DNA of 64,000 nucleotides from an uncultured Pseudomonadales bacterium (lineage in GTDB: Bacteria > Pseudomonadota > Gammaproteobacteria > Pseudomonadales > Pseudohongiellaceae). The position numbers were made by a program, and so were the translations under genes. Under the pieces are notes generated by a model. That model was not told where the DNA came from, ran no database searches, and worked only from the letters and a program-made list of their open reading frames with translations. The DNA lies in contig CALTDI010000011.1 of the NCBI GenBank assembly GCA_943842505.1, positions 62,001 through 126,000 on the forward strand, in the 5' to 3' direction. Of this stretch, positions 10,549 through 22,677 are shown one piece after another (position 1 is the stretch's first letter; each line of letters opens with the position of its first letter).

Positions 10549-11685
10549 GTGGCTGGATCAGCTGTACTCGCGTTAGAAGACGGTAGCATATTTACAGGCG
10601 TCTCAATTGGAGCCCAAGGCAGTTCCAGTGGTGAGGTGGTTTTCAATACATCTATGTCAGGCTATCAGGAAATTCTTACCGATCCTTCCTATGCCAAACA
10701 GATTGTCACTCTCACCTATCCCCACATTGGTAATACCGGTACCAATGAAGAAGATAACGAATCGAAACAGGTGTGGGCCTCCGGGCTGGTTATTCGTGAT
10801 CTACCCTTGCTGGCAAGCAACTGGCGTAATGAGCAATCCCTGGATGATTTCCTGAAGGCCAGAAATGTTGTCGCCATTGCCGAGATAGACACCAGGCGCC
10901 TCACTCGCTTACTGCGTGACAAGGGCGCCCTCAATGGCTGTCTGCTATCCGGCGCGGCCCTAGCGACAGGCGGCGAGGCAGAGGCTCTGCGTCTGGCTAA
11001 GGAATTCCCTGGCTTGAAGGGGATGGACCTGGCTAGAGAGGTCAGCGTTAAAGATAGCTATACCTGGCAGGGAGGCATTTGGGATCTCGAGTCTGGATAT
11101 AAGGTTGAGTCGGATAACCGTTTTAAGGTCGTCGCCTACGACTTTGGAGTGAAGAATAATATTTTGCGCATGCTGGTAGATCGAGACTGTGAGGTTACCG
11201 TGGTACCTGCAGAAACTCCCGCCGCCGAAGTGCTCGCCATGAAGCCCCACGGTATTTTCCTTTCCAACGGCCCGGGTGACCCGGAACCCTGTGACTATGC
11301 TATAGAAGCGATAGCTGAATTTCTGAAACAGGGCATTCCTCTGTTTGGCATCTGCCTGGGTTGTCAGCTGATGGCTCTGGCCTGTGGTGCCAAGACGGTG
11401 AAGATGTCCTTGGGTCATCATGGCGCGAATCATCCGGTACAGAATCTAAAGGATGGGACTGTGCTTATTACCAGCCAGAATCATGGCTTCGCAGTCGACG
11501 AAAAAACCCTACCCGAAAATCTGGCAGCTACGCACAAATCTTTATTCGATGGCTCGCTACAGGGTATTGAGCGCACGGATATACCGGCATTCGGATTCCA
11601 GGGACATCCAGAGGCGAGTCCCGGCCCCCATGATGTGGCCCCACTGTTCGATCATTTTATCGAACTTATGGTCAATCGGAGCTAA
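10549..11685 (+). CDS. carA: Carbamoyl-phosphate synthase small subunit
   Basis: Glutaminase subunit that supplies ammonia to CarB for carbamoyl phosphate, the precursor of arginine and pyrimidines. The 378-aa product has the N-terminal CPSase domain ([21 protein letters not shown]) and a class I glutamine amidotransferase domain with nucleophile motif [10 protein letters not shown] and the His/Glu pair in [14 protein letters not shown]. The start is GTG with AGGAG five bases upstream. It is followed by carB after 92 bp. Confidence 0.96.
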   Translation: MAGSAVLALEDGSIFTGVSIGAQGSSSGEVVFNTSMSGYQEILTDPSYAKQIVTLTYPHIGNTGTNEEDNESKQVWASGLVIRDLPLLASNWRNEQSLDDFLKARNVVAIAEIDTRRLTRLLRDKGALNGCLLSGAALATGGEAEALRLAKEFPGLKGMDLAREVSVKDSYTWQGGIWDLESGYKVESDNRFKVVAYDFGVKNNILRMLVDRDCEVTVVPAETPAAEVLAMKPHGIFLSNGPGDPEPCDYAIEAIAEFLKQGIPLFGICLGCQLMALACGAKTVKMSLGHHGANHPVQNLKDGTVLITSQNHGFAVDEKTLPENLAATHKSLFDGSLQGIERTDIPAFGFQGHPEASPGPHDVAPLFDHFIELMVNRS

Positions 11686-11777
11686 GGAACAGGATGTTTT
11701 TTACAGGAAATGTTTAGCAAGAAAGCGTAGACATTGAACACAGCAGATTTAACCAGCAAGGTACAGACAACGAGACT

Positions 11778-14700
11778 ATGCCACGAAGAAACGATATAAA
11801 AAGTGTATTAATCATCGGAGCGGGCCCGATAGTGATTGGCCAGGCTTGTGAATTCGACTACTCGGGCGCGCAGGCTTGTCAGGCTCTAAAGGAAGAAGGC
11901 CTTCGGGTCATACTGGTGAATTCCAATCCTGCGACCATCATGACTGATCCGGTTATGGCTGATGCGACCTATATTGAGCCCATTACCTGGCGCATGGTTG
12001 AAAAGATCATAGCGAAGGAAAGGCCCGATGCGATCCTGCCAACCATGGGGGGGCAGACAGCCCTCAACTGCGCGTTGGACCTTAATCGCCATGGTGTCCT
12101 GGACAAATACAATGTTGAGTTGATAGGTGCAAACTGCGAGGCGATAGACAAGGCTGAAGACCGTGAGCTGTTCGATCAGGCTATGCAAAAGATCGGCTTG
12201 GAAACGCCGCAGCACGGTATAGCGCATAATATGGAACAGGCCTACGAGGCCTTAGAGAAAGTTGGTTTTCCCTGTATTATCAGGCCGTCATTTACCATGG
12301 GCGGAACCGGAGGCGGGATCGCCTACAACAAGGAAGAGTTTGATGAAGTCTGTCAGCGCGGCCTGGCGCTTTCGCCTACTAGTGAACTGCTAATCGATGA
12401 GTCACTCATTGGCTGGAAAGAATACGAGCTGGAAGTCGTTCGCGACAAGAACGATAACTGCATCATCGTCTGTGCTATCGAGAACTTCGATGCTATGGGT
12501 GTGCACACCGGTGATTCAATAACCGTCGCCCCCGCGCAGACCCTCACCGACAAGGAATACCAGATTCTTCGCAATGCCTCGCTCGCCGTCCTGCGCGAGA
12601 TTGGTGTCGAGACCGGCGGTTCAAATGTACAGTTTGGTATAAGCCCGGAAAATGGCAGGCTGGTAATCATCGAGATGAATCCGCGCGTCTCTCGCTCATC
12701 GGCTCTCGCCTCCAAGGCGACAGGTTTTCCGATTGCCAGAGTGGCAGCGAAGCTGGCCATTGGTTTTACGCTCGATGAATTGCGCAACGAGATTACCGGT
12801 GGCGTAACACCGGCGTCCTTTGAGCCGTCGATTGACTACGTCGTTACCAAGATTCCAAGATTTACCTTCGAAAAATTTCCAGAAGCGAACGACCGTCTTA
12901 CCACGCAGATGAAGTCGGTTGGTGAGGTCATGGCGATTGGGCGAACCTTCCAGGAATCCTTGAATAAGGCGCTGCGTGGGCTCGAAGTTGGCATGTGCGG
13001 CTTCGATCCAGTGCTTAATCTCAAGCTTAGTGACGCAAAGGCTATTCTAACCAGAGAGTTAACCGAGCCGGGCGCCGAGCGAATCTGGTATATCGCTGAT
13101 GCCTTCCGAGCGGGCTGGCCACTCGATACGGTGCACGATCTAACCGGTGTCGATAACTGGTTTCTGGTGCAGATCGAAGATCTGATCAAAGACGAGAAGA
13201 TGCTCGCCGAGAAGACGCTGCAAGATATAGACAAAGAGATGATGCGTAAGCTCAAACGCAAGGGTTTCTCTGACAAACGCATGAGCCAGATCCTGGAAGT
13301 GCCGGAATTATCAGTACAGCATAAGCGGCATGAGCTGGGAGTTCGGCCAGTCTATAAGCGGGTAGATACCTGTGCTGCCGAGTTCGTTTCCTCGACAGCC
13401 TACATGTATTCGACCTATGAGGAGGAGTGTGAAGCCGCGCCTTCCGATAGGGATAAGATAATGGTGCTGGGCGGAGGGCCTAATCGTATTGGGCAGGGCA
13501 TAGAGTTCGATTATTGTTGTGTGCATGCTGCACTCGCCATGCGCGAAGACGGCTACGAGACCATCATGGTCAATTGCAATCCAGAGACAGTATCTACTGA
13601 TTACAATATTTCTGATCGCCTGTACTTCGAGCCACTGACGTTCGAAGACGTAGTCGAAGTCGTACAGCTCGAGAAGCCTAGGGGCGTTATCGTTCAATTT
13701 GGCGGGCAGACCCCGCTGAATCTGGTAAAGCGTTTGGAGGAGGCAGGCGTGCCGGTGATTGGAACCAGTCCCGATGCCATCGATAGGGCAGAGGACCGCG
13801 AGCGCTTCCAGCAATTGATCGAGAAGCTGGGCTTGAAACAGCCACCCAATAGCACGGTGCGCAGCGTCGAAGAAAGTATCGAGGCGGCGAAGAAGATTAC
13901 TTATCCACTGGTCGTACGTCCCTCCTATGTTCTGGGTGGGCGGGCCATGGAGATTGTGTATAACGAGGAAGAGCTGGATCGTTACATGCATGATGCGGTT
14001 AAGGTGTCTAACGAGAGCCCGGTGTTGTTGGATTACTTCCTGAGTGCGGCGATCGAGATCGACGTTGACCTGGTCTGCGACGGCGAACAGGTTGTAGTCG
14101 GCGCAATCATGCAGCATATAGAGCAGGCCGGGATACATTCCGGCGACTCTGCGTGTTCGCTGCCTCCTTATAACCTGCCAATGGATGTGCAGGATGAGAT
14201 TCGCAAACAGGTGAGTGCGTTAGCTTTGGAGCTGGGCGTGATCGGCTTGATGAACACTCAGCTCGCCTATCAGGATGGGAAAATTTATATCATCGAGGTG
14301 AATCCTCGAGCGTCGCGTACCGTACCGTTCGTTTCAAAATGTATCGGGCGGTCGCTCGCAAAAGTGGCTGCGCGTTGCATGGTCGGCACTACTCTGAAAG
14401 AGCAGGGTTTTACCAAAGAAATAATACCTAAAACATTTGCGGTAAAAGAGGCTATCTTCCCTTTTAACAAGTTCCCAGGTGTTGATCCCATACTAGGGCC
14501 GGAAATGAAATCTACCGGCGAAGTTATGGGTGTTGGAGTTACTTTTGCCGAGGCCTACGCTAAGGCGCAGATGGGCGCTGGCGAAACCTTTGAGATAAAG
14601 GGGAATGCCTTCCTGAGCGTGCGCGATGCAGACAAGCCTCATATCGCTGAGGTGGCTGAGAAGCTTCTCGGTTTAGGCTATTCTATCGTTGCCACCCATG

Positions 14701-14996
14701 GCACTGCAGCAGTTATCGAAGAGGCAGGCCTGGAAGTCATGGGTGTGAATAAAGTTGCCGAGGGTAGACCTCATATAGTCGATATGTTAAAAAATGACGA
14801 GATACAGTTGATCGTCAACACGACTGAGGGCAAGCAGGCGATATCAGACTCCTCTATCATCAGGCGTACCGCCTTACGACATGATGTGTTTTGCACGACG
14901 ACCGTTGCTGGCGCATTGGCTGTTTGCGAAGCGCTAGCCTTCGGTGGCAATATGTCTGTATATACAATTCAAGATCTTCACGCTGCACTGAATTAG
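11778..14996 (+). CDS. carB: Carbamoyl-phosphate synthase large subunit
   Basis: Forms carbamoyl phosphate from bicarbonate, ammonia and two ATP. The 1072-aa product shows the duplicated ATP-grasp architecture, each half opening with a GxGPxxIGQxxEFDY motif (near residues 14 and 560), and a C-terminal MGS-like allosteric domain (from about 935, [12 protein letters not shown]). Length is standard. No ORF separates carA from carB, unlike in Pseudomonas. Confidence 0.97.
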   Translation: MPRRNDIKSVLIIGAGPIVIGQACEFDYSGAQACQALKEEGLRVILVNSNPATIMTDPVMADATYIEPITWRMVEKIIAKERPDAILPTMGGQTALNCALDLNRHGVLDKYNVELIGANCEAIDKAEDRELFDQAMQKIGLETPQHGIAHNMEQAYEALEKVGFPCIIRPSFTMGGTGGGIAYNKEEFDEVCQRGLALSPTSELLIDESLIGWKEYELEVVRDKNDNCIIVCAIENFDAMGVHTGDSITVAPAQTLTDKEYQILRNASLAVLREIGVETGGSNVQFGISPENGRLVIIEMNPRVSRSSALASKATGFPIARVAAKLAIGFTLDELRNEITGGVTPASFEPSIDYVVTKIPRFTFEKFPEANDRLTTQMKSVGEVMAIGRTFQESLNKALRGLEVGMCGFDPVLNLKLSDAKAILTRELTEPGAERIWYIADAFRAGWPLDTVHDLTGVDNWFLVQIEDLIKDEKMLAEKTLQDIDKEMMRKLKRKGFSDKRMSQILEVPELSVQHKRHELGVRPVYKRVDTCAAEFVSSTAYMYSTYEEECEAAPSDRDKIMVLGGGPNRIGQGIEFDYCCVHAALAMREDGYETIMVNCNPETVSTDYNISDRLYFEPLTFEDVVEVVQLEKPRGVIVQFGGQTPLNLVKRLEEAGVPVIGTSPDAIDRAEDRERFQQLIEKLGLKQPPNSTVRSVEESIEAAKKITYPLVVRPSYVLGGRAMEIVYNEEELDRYMHDAVKVSNESPVLLDYFLSAAIEIDVDLVCDGEQVVVGAIMQHIEQAGIHSGDSACSLPPYNLPMDVQDEIRKQVSALALELGVIGLMNTQLAYQDGKIYIIEVNPRASRTVPFVSKCIGRSLAKVAARCMVGTTLKEQGFTKEIIPKTFAVKEAIFPFNKFPGVDPILGPEMKSTGEVMGVGVTFAEAYAKAQMGAGETFEIKGNAFLSVRDADKPHIAEVAEKLLGLGYSIVATHGTAAVIEEAGLEVMGVNKVAEGRPHIVDMLKNDEIQLIVNTTEGKQAISDSSIIRRTALRHDVFCTTTVAGALAVCEALAFGGNMSVYTIQDLHAALN

Positions 14997-15101
14997 ACTA
15001 AAGCAATGAGATTTGGCGTCGGCAGTTTTTAATACTGGCGAATTGGCCGCTTTTATTGAGTTAATTTATTTCTGGCGTGAAAAATCGAAAATGGAAAAAT
15101 T

Positions 15102-15578
15102 ATGCCTAGAGTACCAATGACAGTCGAAGGTTCTGAGCGACTACGCGAAGAACTGAATGAATTGAAATCAGTGCAGCGCCCGAAGATTACCAAGGCTATA
15201 GCCGAGGCCAGGGAGCATGGCGACCTTAAAGAGAATGCTGAATATCATGCGGCGCGTGAACAGCAGAGCTTCTGCGAAGGTCGAGTGGCAGAAATTGAAG
15301 GCAAGTTAGCCGACGCGCAGGTAATCGATGTAACCAAGATCGAGCCCACCGGCAGGGTTATTTTTGGTACGACGGTTACTCTGGTTAATCTGGAAACGGA
15401 TAAGACGGTAATCTATCAGATTGTCGGTGAAGACGAAGCGGATGTTCCCAAGGGTAAGATATCGGTCAGCTCTCCTATTGCGCGTGCAATCATGGGCAAG
15501 CAGGAAGGTGATGAGATTGTAGTGAATGCGCCTGCAGGGGATATCGAATACGAAATTACTCAGGTTGAGCATAAGTAG
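15102..15578 (+). CDS. greA: Transcription elongation factor GreA
   Basis: Rescues backtracked RNA polymerase by stimulating transcript cleavage. The 158-aa product has the N-terminal coiled coil with the acidic tip [15 protein letters not shown] (about 46-60) and the C-terminal FKBP-like domain. It follows carB by 105 bp, consistent with a carAB-greA unit. A hairpin (TAGCCGC / GCGGCTA, 15576-15596) lies at the stop codon, between greA and the convergent yhbY. Confidence 0.96.
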   Translation: MPRVPMTVEGSERLREELNELKSVQRPKITKAIAEAREHGDLKENAEYHAAREQQSFCEGRVAEIEGKLADAQVIDVTKIEPTGRVIFGTTVTLVNLETDKTVIYQIVGEDEADVPKGKISVSSPIARAIMGKQEGDEIVVNAPAGDIEYEITQVEHK

Positions 15579-15603
15579 CCGCTTTTTTGGCGGCTAGGTT
15601 GGT

Positions 15604-15915
15604 TTAGCTAGGCTTGCGTTTGATATTGGATAGCCGGCCTTCGTGTTTCTTTGCCCTTCTATACAGTAGAACCGTGTGCCCAATGCTTTGCACACACTCG
15701 GCTTGAAAATCCTTGCAGATAGTCTCGGTAAGTTCCTTCTTGGCGGTTCGGTCCTCGGCCAGGAGTTTAATCTTGATGAGTTCGTGATCGCTGAGGGCGC
15801 GGGCGAGTTCCAGCTTGATGTTTTCGCTCAAGCCTTTTTGGGCGATTGAAACGATTGGGTGTAAATTGTGCCCAATGGCTCGGAATTGCTTCTTGACTGC
15901 GTTACTTAGTGCCAT
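15604..15915 (-). CDS. yhbY: RNA-binding CRM-domain protein YhbY
   Basis: A 103-aa single CRM-domain protein associated with pre-50S ribosomes in relatives. The N-terminal QFRAIGHNLHPIV segment followed by the glycine motif AQKGLSE and the LIKIKL strand are typical. It is convergent with greA and divergent from rlmE, the usual arrangement. The start ATG is at 15915. Confidence 0.92.
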   Translation of the reverse strand: MALSNAVKKQFRAIGHNLHPIVSIAQKGLSENIKLELARALSDHELIKIKLLAEDRTAKKELTETICKDFQAECVQSIGHTVLLYRRAKKHEGRLSNIKRKPS

Positions 15916-16065
15916 GTTAGTACCCTGAGTAGTGCTAAAAAATTTCAGTAGCCGCTACGATTAGCCGCTTTTCAAGAGGGAAGCGGATTCTAGCTGAACA
16001 CAGGTAATTAATAAACGTCAAAAGGGCACTGCCTGTCATAGGCGGGTCATATTAGGCTTTCGGTG

Positions 16066-16692
16066 ATGGCGCGATCAAAAACTAGCAAGCAATGGTTAAA
16101 AGAGCATTTCGACGATGTCTATGTGCGCCGTGCTCAGGAGGAGGGCTATCGCTCCCGGGCTAGCTTTAAGCTTCTGGAAATTCAGGAGCAGGACCGGCTG
16201 ATCAAAACAGGGATGACTGTAGTCGATCTAGGCGCCGCCCCCGGGGGCTGGTCGCAGGTGGCGGCGAATCTGGTGGGCAATAAGGGGCAGGTGATAGCGA
16301 GTGATATCTTGCCGATTGACTCTTTGCCGGATGTCGAATTCTTGCAGGGTGATTTCACCGAACAGGCGGTATTGGACAGCCTGATCAAACTCCTCAAAGA
16401 TGAGCGTGCAGACCTTGTAATCTCGGATATGGCACCCAATATGAGTGGTATGAGGGATATCGACATCCCCCAAGTTATGTATCTTGCAGAATTGGCTCTA
16501 GACCTCGCCAGAACTGTCCTGAAGCCTGAGGGAAGCTTCCTCGTTAAGGTTTTTCATGGTGAAGGTTATGAGGAGCTGCAAAAGCAGCTAAAGAGTAGCT
16601 TCACAAGCTTGAAGGTCAGAAAGCCCAAGGCCTCCAGGGCGAGATCGAGCGAAATCTATCTATTGGCCTCCGGTTTTCGGGGCTTAAACTGA
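16066..16692 (+). CDS. rlmE: 23S rRNA (uridine-2'-O-)-methyltransferase RlmE (FtsJ/RrmJ)
   Basis: Methylates U2552 of 23S rRNA. The 208-aa product has the N-terminal [20 protein letters not shown] region and SAM motif [16 protein letters not shown] (about 47-61), plus SDMAPNMSG and the catalytic-lysine segment [14 protein letters not shown]. An in-frame GTG precedes the ATG by one codon. It is followed by ftsH, the classical ftsJ-ftsH pair. Confidence 0.96.
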   Translation: MARSKTSKQWLKEHFDDVYVRRAQEEGYRSRASFKLLEIQEQDRLIKTGMTVVDLGAAPGGWSQVAANLVGNKGQVIASDILPIDSLPDVEFLQGDFTEQAVLDSLIKLLKDERADLVISDMAPNMSGMRDIDIPQVMYLAELALDLARTVLKPEGSFLVKVFHGEGYEELQKQLKSSFTSLKVRKPKASRARSSEIYLLASGFRGLN

Positions 16693-16809
16693 ATTAACGT
16701 GCATTATTCTGCGCGTTCATTAAAATTGGGCTTGAAGATGAGCCCTTCTTAATCGATCGCCAGCAGGTGCTTCATCACCATTTTTCTATAACCACTGGGG
16801 GATAAACCC

Positions 16810-18753
16810 TTGAATGATATGGCAAAAAACCTGATTTTGTGGATGATTATTGCCGGAGTGCTACTCACGGTATTCCAGAACATCAGTCAGGAACCGCGAG
16901 AAGACACAATAAACTACTCCGAATTCATCCGAGAAGTTCGATCGGGCAGGGTTCAACGCGTCGAACTCGCAGGAATCAATATCACTGGAGTTCGCAGTGA
17001 CAGCACCCAATTCCGTTCGGTCATGCCGCTTATCGGCGATGATCAACTGCTGAACGACCTGTTTGAGAATGACGTCGACGTCACGGCTAACGAGCCTGAA
17101 CAGCGCAGCATATGGATTGATTTACTCCTTTCTATCTTCCCGATATTGATAATTGTCGCGCTCTTTCTATTCTTTATGCGACAGATGCAGGGTGGCGGCG
17201 CCGGTGGCAAAGGTGGCCCGATGTCATTCGGCAAGAGCAAGGCCAAGCTATTGGGCGAAGACCAGATCAAAGTCACCTTCGCAGATGTGGCAGGTGTCGA
17301 CGAAGCGAAAGAGGATGTGCAGGAGTTAGTGGAGTTCTTGCGCGAGCCAGACAAGTTCCAACGCTTGGGCGGCCGAATCCCTCGCGGCGTGTTAATGGTA
17401 GGTCAGCCCGGTACGGGTAAGACCTTGCTAGCCAAGGCTATCGCCGGTGAGGCGAAGGTTCCTTTCTTCTCGATTTCAGGTTCAGACTTCGTGGAGATGT
17501 TTGTGGGTGTGGGTGCTTCCCGTGTCCGTGACATGTTTGAGCAGGCGAAGAAACAGGCACCCTGTATTATTTTCATCGATGAGATAGACGCGGTAGGTCG
17601 GCATCGTGGCGCCGGATTAGGTGGTGGACACGACGAGCGCGAGCAGACGCTTAACCAGCTGCTCGTTGAGATGGATGGTTTCGAAGGTAATGACGGCGTG
17701 ATAGTTGTTGCGGCGACAAACAGACCTGACGTGTTAGACCCGGCACTATTGCGCCCAGGTCGATTCGACCGTCAAGTTGTTGTTGGCTTGCCGGATATTC
17801 GCGGTCGTGAACAGATTCTAAAGGTGCATATGCGTAAGGTGCCTATAGATGACAACGTAAGAGCGAGTGTGATTGCGCGTGGCACACCAGGCTTTTCCGG
17901 TGCAGACCTTGCTAATCTGGTTAACGAGGCGGCGCTGTTTTCAGCTAGAGCAGGCAAGCGCCTGGTCACGATGGAAGAGTTTGAAAAAGCTAAAGACAAG
18001 ATCATGATGGGCGCAGAGCGCAAGTCGATGGTGATGTCTGAGAAGGAAAGAATGAATACGGCTTATCACGAGTCGGGGCATGCGATCGTCGGGCGTCTAG
18101 TTCCAGATCATGATCCCGTTTATAAAGTTAGCATCATTCCCCGTGGTCGTGCCTTAGGTGTGACTATGTTCCTGCCTGAGGAGGATCGCTACAGCCTGAG
18201 TAGGCAGACTATCTTGAGTCAGATATGCAGCCTCTACGGTGGACGCATCGCGGAAGAGATGACGCTTGGCAAAAATGGCGTGACGACAGGTGCCTCAAAC
18301 GATATTCAGCGTGCAACCGAGATGGCCCGCAACATGGTCACTAAGTGGGGCCTGTCCGAAGAATTAGGCCCGCTTCTGTATTCGGAAGACGAGGGTGAGG
18401 TATTTCTAGGTCGCTCGGCCGCCTCTCAGTCGAAGTCCTTTTCGGGTAATACGGCGATCTCTATCGATACTGAAGTGCGTAAGATTATCGATGAATGCTA
18501 CGGCAGGGCTGAGAAGATTCTCGAAGATAACCGTGAAAAATTGGAGATGATGAAAGACGCTCTGATGGAATACGAGACTATCGATGCCGATCAGATAGAC
18601 GATATCATGAATGGTGAGAAACCTAGACCGCCTGCCGATTGGTCGGATACCGATTCCAACAATTCAGATAGTGGTGGATCCAGCGCTACCGAAGTGAAGA
18701 ATGAAGACCTAGGCAAGTCTGGAAACATCGGTGGCCCTGCCAGCGAACACTAG
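16810..18753 (+). CDS. ftsH: ATP-dependent zinc metalloprotease FtsH
   Basis: Membrane-anchored AAA+ protease that degrades membrane proteins and regulators. The 647-aa product has an N-terminal TM helix (about 7-25), periplasmic segment, second TM (about 100-120), Walker A GQPGTGKT, Walker B FIDEID, SRH and the zinc motif HESGH. The TTG at 16810 is chosen because GGGGGA lies 7 bases upstream; the later ATG at 16819 is 16 bases away. A comparable TTG start with three extra residues is described for E. coli ftsH. The C-terminal tail is Ser/Asp/Asn-rich. Confidence 0.95.
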   Translation: MNDMAKNLILWMIIAGVLLTVFQNISQEPREDTINYSEFIREVRSGRVQRVELAGINITGVRSDSTQFRSVMPLIGDDQLLNDLFENDVDVTANEPEQRSIWIDLLLSIFPILIIVALFLFFMRQMQGGGAGGKGGPMSFGKSKAKLLGEDQIKVTFADVAGVDEAKEDVQELVEFLREPDKFQRLGGRIPRGVLMVGQPGTGKTLLAKAIAGEAKVPFFSISGSDFVEMFVGVGASRVRDMFEQAKKQAPCIIFIDEIDAVGRHRGAGLGGGHDEREQTLNQLLVEMDGFEGNDGVIVVAATNRPDVLDPALLRPGRFDRQVVVGLPDIRGREQILKVHMRKVPIDDNVRASVIARGTPGFSGADLANLVNEAALFSARAGKRLVTMEEFEKAKDKIMMGAERKSMVMSEKERMNTAYHESGHAIVGRLVPDHDPVYKVSIIPRGRALGVTMFLPEEDRYSLSRQTILSQICSLYGGRIAEEMTLGKNGVTTGASNDIQRATEMARNMVTKWGLSEELGPLLYSEDEGEVFLGRSAASQSKSFSGNTAISIDTEVRKIIDECYGRAEKILEDNREKLEMMKDALMEYETIDADQIDDIMNGEKPRPPADWSDTDSNNSDSGGSSATEVKNEDLGKSGNIGGPASEH

Positions 18754-18774
18754 CCTTAAAGATAGTTCTTAACC

Positions 18775-19638
18775 GTGATTGATTGCCTTACAGCAGGAGA
18801 TAGACAGATTGATCTGTCTTCTCCTGTTTGCATGGGTATCATAAATGCTACACCTGACTCCTTCTCCGATGGTGCCGAGCTGCAAAGATCGGGCGCTGCC
18901 TCCTTCCAACTAGATATCGACAAGGCTCTATTTCGCGCCGAGACCATGGTTGCCGAAGGCGCTATCTTCATCGATGTGGGCGGAGAGTCTACTCGTCCCG
19001 GAGCGGCGACGGTTAGCGAGCAGGAAGAGCTCGATCGAGTCATTCCCCTGATAGCGGCAATCAGTGCAAGCCTGGATGTTTGTGTCTCGGTCGACACGAG
19101 CTCACCGGTGGTAATGAAAGAAGCTCTAGGCAGTGGCGCTCAGTTGATTAACGATATTCGCGCACTGGCGGTACCCGGAGCGGCAGAACTGCTAGGCTCG
19201 ACTAAGGCGGCTGTCTGCTTGATGCATATGCAGGGTGCGCCTAGCACTATGCAGAAAACTCCCTCCTATGACAGTGTAGTGCTCGAGGTATTCGATTTTC
19301 TGAAATCCCGGGTAGCGTATTCTCTGGAATGCGGAATAGAGCGAGACCGTTTGTTGATCGACCCCGGTTTCGGCTTCGGCAAGACTGTGCAACACAATTA
19401 TCAGCTATTAAAAAACCTTGGGTATTTTTCTCAGCTTGAGATACCTCTGTTAGTGGGCCTGTCGCGTAAGTCCATGATTGGTGAGGTTGTAGCGCGGCCG
19501 GTTGATCAGAGGTTGGCGGGCTCCATCGCTGCGACCACGCTAGCGCTCGCCTCGGGGGCGAGAATAATTCGTACTCACGATGTTGCTGCCACCATGGATG
19601 CAATTAGAGTAAACTCGGCATATTCAAGCGCCGAGTAA
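18775..19638 (+). CDS. folP: Dihydropteroate synthase
   Basis: Condenses hydroxymethyl-dihydropterin pyrophosphate with p-aminobenzoate; target of sulfonamides. The 287-aa product has the pterin-binding motifs [14 protein letters not shown] (about 22-35) and [11 protein letters not shown], plus DPGFGFGK and a [11 protein letters not shown] segment. The start is GTG, 21 bp after ftsH; glmM begins 8 bp after its stop, so ftsH-folP-glmM form one unit. Confidence 0.96.
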   Translation: MIDCLTAGDRQIDLSSPVCMGIINATPDSFSDGAELQRSGAASFQLDIDKALFRAETMVAEGAIFIDVGGESTRPGAATVSEQEELDRVIPLIAAISASLDVCVSVDTSSPVVMKEALGSGAQLINDIRALAVPGAAELLGSTKAAVCLMHMQGAPSTMQKTPSYDSVVLEVFDFLKSRVAYSLECGIERDRLLIDPGFGFGKTVQHNYQLLKNLGYFSQLEIPLLVGLSRKSMIGEVVARPVDQRLAGSIAATTLALASGARIIRTHDVAATMDAIRVNSAYSSAE

Positions 19639-19646
19639 ATTTCGAT

Positions 19647-21008
19647 ATGACTAAAAAAACAAAACAATATTTTGGTACGGATGGCATACGCGGTGCCGTA
19701 GGTACTGCGCCAATAACTCCAGATTTCATGTTGAAACTTGGGTGGGCGGCAGGCACCGTGTTCGCGAAGAAAGGTGGGGCGCGTAACAAGATTCTCATCG
19801 GCAAGGACACACGTATATCCGGCTATATGTTTGAGGCGGCTCTCGAGGCCGGTGTAACGGCGGCAGGGGTCGATATCAATCTATTGGGGCCAATGCCCAC
19901 GCCTGCCATCGCCTACCTGACTCGAACGCTGCGAGCTCAGGCTGGCATTGTTATCAGCGCCTCCCACAATTCCTTTCAGGATAACGGCATCAAGTTCTTC
20001 TCGGGCGATGGCAGCAAGCTAGCCGATGAGATCGAATTTGCTATCGAAGAACAGCTAGAAAAAACCATCTCAACCGTGCATCCGAGATCACTGGGCAAGG
20101 CCTCTCGAGTTACCGATGCAGCTGGCAGGTATATCGAATTCTGTAAAAGCCGGGTTGACTCTGACCTAAAATTCAATGGGCTTAAGATTGTTCTCGACTG
20201 TGCCCATGGCTCCACCTATCACATCGCGCCTAGTGTATTTGAGGAGCTCGGTGCCTCGGTGACTTCGATTGGAGTTAGTCCGGACGGCTTAAACATCAAT
20301 GAAAATAGCGGCTCAACATCGCCAGAGAAACTGGTTGAAGCCGTGCTGCAAGAACAGGCTGATTTAGGCATTGCGTTCGATGGCGACGGTGACCGTGTGG
20401 TCATGGTTGATCATCTCGGCAATATTGTGGATGGCGATGAAATACTCTATATCATCGCGCGTGACAGGCGGCGCCAGAATATTGATTTTGGCGGCGTGGT
20501 GGGCACGTCGATGAGCAATTTGGGCGTGGAACAGGCGCTAGACGCGCTGGATATTCCCTTTGCCAGAAGCGCTGTTGGAGATCGTTACGTCATGCAGGAG
20601 TTGCTCAAGCGCGGCTGGAGCGTTGGTGGAGAATCCTCCGGGCACATAATCTGCCTAGACAAGACAACAACCGGTGACGGCATCGTCTCTGCGCTTCAGG
20701 CCTTGTCCGCAATTTCGAGCAGTCAGAGTTCTCTGGCAGAACTTGTCAGTAAGATAAACAAGTACCCACAGTCCATGGTTAACGTTCGCATCGCTGAATC
20801 TGCCGATGTTTCGGCCAGCAAAAAAGTGCAGCAGGCAGTGTCAAGCGTAGAGGCAAAGCTGGGCTCCAAGGGGCGCGTGCTATTGCGAGCATCGGGAACC
20901 GAGCCCGTGATACGGGTGATGGTAGAGGGTGAGGATGCCGCTGAGGTGCTCATGCTCGCCGAAGAACTGGCGGAAGTCGTTGGAAATGAAGTGGGTGCGG
21001 CGGCCTAA
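19647..21008 (+). CDS. glmM: Phosphoglucosamine mutase
   Basis: Interconverts glucosamine-6-P and glucosamine-1-P for peptidoglycan and LPS precursors. The 453-aa product has FGTDGIRG near the N-terminus, the phosphoserine loop ISASHNS (about 103-109), the Mg loop FDGDGDR and the C-terminal phosphate loop [11 protein letters not shown]. The residue after ASHN is Ser instead of the usual Pro. Confidence 0.96.
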   Translation: MTKKTKQYFGTDGIRGAVGTAPITPDFMLKLGWAAGTVFAKKGGARNKILIGKDTRISGYMFEAALEAGVTAAGVDINLLGPMPTPAIAYLTRTLRAQAGIVISASHNSFQDNGIKFFSGDGSKLADEIEFAIEEQLEKTISTVHPRSLGKASRVTDAAGRYIEFCKSRVDSDLKFNGLKIVLDCAHGSTYHIAPSVFEELGASVTSIGVSPDGLNINENSGSTSPEKLVEAVLQEQADLGIAFDGDGDRVVMVDHLGNIVDGDEILYIIARDRRRQNIDFGGVVGTSMSNLGVEQALDALDIPFARSAVGDRYVMQELLKRGWSVGGESSGHIICLDKTTTGDGIVSALQALSAISSSQSSLAELVSKINKYPQSMVNVRIAESADVSASKKVQQAVSSVEAKLGSKGRVLLRASGTEPVIRVMVEGEDAAEVLMLAEELAEVVGNEVGAAA

Positions 21009-21056
21009 GAGATGCTTGCCGTGTTGCAAGACCCTTGTATCTTAGTTAGTATTGGC

Positions 21057-21078
21057 GCCCGTTTTGGCGGGCTGTTTT
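21057..21078 (+). terminator. Weak hairpin between glmM and tpiA
   Basis: Five-base GC stem GCCCG (21057-21061) / CGGGC (21068-21072) followed by TGTTTT. It may partly terminate transcripts before tpiA. Confidence 0.35.
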
Positions 21079-21116
21079 AAATTAGCTCAAAGGTTCGCCC
21101 TTCTGGATTTGTAAGC

Positions 21117-21878
21117 ATGCGTCAAAAATTGGTTGTCGGAAACTGGAAGATGCATGGCTCGCGCACTCAGGTGCGACAGTTGATAGAGGATGTAGCCGCC
21201 GGTACAGCTGGCTTGAATGACGTCGAGATAGCTGTAGCGCCGACGTTTCTGCATCTGGGCCTGGCGGCACAATTAGGGCAGCAGGCGGGGGTTAAACACC
21301 TCAAGTTAGCGGCGCAGAATCTGTATCCCCAGCGGCAAGGTGCTTTTACCGGTGAGGTTTCAGCACCTATGTTGGCGGAGTATGGTGTCACCTACGTTAT
21401 TGTAGGGCATTCCGAAAGACGCGAGATATTCGCTGAAACAGATCAGGCAGTGGCTGCGAAATTTCAGGCAGCGCAGGATGAAGGATTGCTTCCCATCCTC
21501 TGTGTAGGGGAGTCGTTGCAGCAAAGAGAGCAGGGCTCAAGCGAAGAAGTCGTGCTAAGTCAGCTAGATGCGGTAATAGCCGCGGCAGGTGTCGAGGCGT
21601 TACAATCGGCTGTTATTGCCTACGAGCCTATTTGGGCAATCGGCACGGGAAAGACTGCAAGCCCGGAGCAGGCGCAGGGCATTCATAGGGTGCTTCGAGA
21701 ATATATTGCGAAGTCGAACTCGACTATCGCGGCAGGCGTAAGAATTTTATACGGTGGCAGTGTCAAGGCCTCCAGCGCGACAGAGTTGTTTGACCAGACC
21801 GATATTGACGGTGGTTTGGTTGGTGGGGCCTCTTTAAAGGCTGAAGAATTTATATCCATTTGTAAAAGTGCGGATTAA
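21117..21878 (+). CDS. tpiA: Triosephosphate isomerase
   Basis: Interconverts dihydroxyacetone phosphate and glyceraldehyde-3-phosphate. The 253-aa product has the catalytic lysine in GNWKMHG (about 8-14), histidine in VGHSERR and glutamate in AYEPIWAIGTG, plus the phosphate loop YGGSVK. It is followed by secG after 5 bp, the common tpiA-secG pair. Confidence 0.97.
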   Translation: MRQKLVVGNWKMHGSRTQVRQLIEDVAAGTAGLNDVEIAVAPTFLHLGLAAQLGQQAGVKHLKLAAQNLYPQRQGAFTGEVSAPMLAEYGVTYVIVGHSERREIFAETDQAVAAKFQAAQDEGLLPILCVGESLQQREQGSSEEVVLSQLDAVIAAAGVEALQSAVIAYEPIWAIGTGKTASPEQAQGIHRVLREYIAKSNSTIAAGVRILYGGSVKASSATELFDQTDIDGGLVGGASLKAEEFISICKSAD

Positions 21879-21883
21879 CGATC

Positions 21884-22270
21884 ATGCAGACGATAGTAGT
21901 TGTAGTTCACGTAATTGTAGCCATCGCGATAATTGGTTTGGTTCTCTTGCAGCAGGGCAAAGGCGCAGACGCTGGAGCTTCTTTTGGTGCAGGTGCCTCG
22001 CAAACTGTTTTTGGCGCCTCAGGCAGCGGTAATTTCTTGGTGCGGGCTACGACTATCGGCGCCACGATATTTTTTATTACCAGCCTCTCTCTGGCTGTGT
22101 TTGCCAAGAATCAGTCTTCTCTGGGCGGTGCTGCAAACTCGCCACTGGTAAATGAAGAGCTGTTGCAGGAGATCTCAACACCTGCGTCTGATGTGCCTCA
22201 ACTAGATGTGGCGCCTGTGCCAACATCCAGTGCTGACGACGTGCCCAGCCTGCCTGGCAGCGATAACTAG
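21884..22270 (+). CDS. secG: Preprotein translocase subunit SecG
   Basis: Accessory subunit of the SecYEG channel in the inner membrane. The 128-aa product has two transmembrane helices (about 3-22 and 52-72) flanking the conserved QQGKGADAG(A)SFGAG loop, and a low-complexity acidic C-terminal tail. A tRNA-Leu gene follows 15 bp later, as in many gammaproteobacteria. Confidence 0.95.
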   Translation: MQTIVVVVHVIVAIAIIGLVLLQQGKGADAGASFGAGASQTVFGASGSGNFLVRATTIGATIFFITSLSLAVFAKNQSSLGGAANSPLVNEELLQEISTPASDVPQLDVAPVPTSSADDVPSLPGSDN

Positions 22271-22285
22271 GATAGATAAGAATTA

Positions 22286-22371
22286 GCCGAAGTGGTGAAA
22301 TTGGTAGACACGCTATCTTGAGGGGGTAGTGACCTATGGTCGTGCCGGTTCAAGTCCGGCCTTCGGCACCA
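22286..22371 (+). tRNA. tRNA-Leu (GAG)
   Basis: Acceptor stem GCCGAAG / CTTCGGC, discriminator A and encoded CCA. The anticodon loop TTGAGGG on a CTATC/GGTAG stem gives anticodon GAG. The long variable arm and total of 86 bases fit a class II leucine tRNA. It is in the secG-tRNA-Leu position seen in E. coli. Confidence 0.96.
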
Positions 22372-22600
22372 AATCTTTGAAATCGGACCCTCATGCCGAT
22401 TTCGGGCCAACGTGGCGGGAGAACCTAAATTCCCGCGAAAGCCGCGTAAAACCTTGACCTTAGCCCCAACTAGTCCTTATAATTCGCTCCCCTTGTGAAA
22501 TAGGGCTGCATTTTTATTATTGCGGATTATTTCCTTATAAAACAAGGGTTTATTGGGCAGGCGGATCGTCGCTTTTCTAAAGCCAGAGATTTAGATTTGT

Positions 22601-22677
<77 letters not shown>

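Noticed and set aside
13311-14138. 275-aa frame antisense to carB
   Set aside because: Shadow of the strongly conserved carB reading frame.
15576-15596. Hairpin at the greA stop as a terminator
   Set aside because: No T-tract on either strand; noted only with greA.
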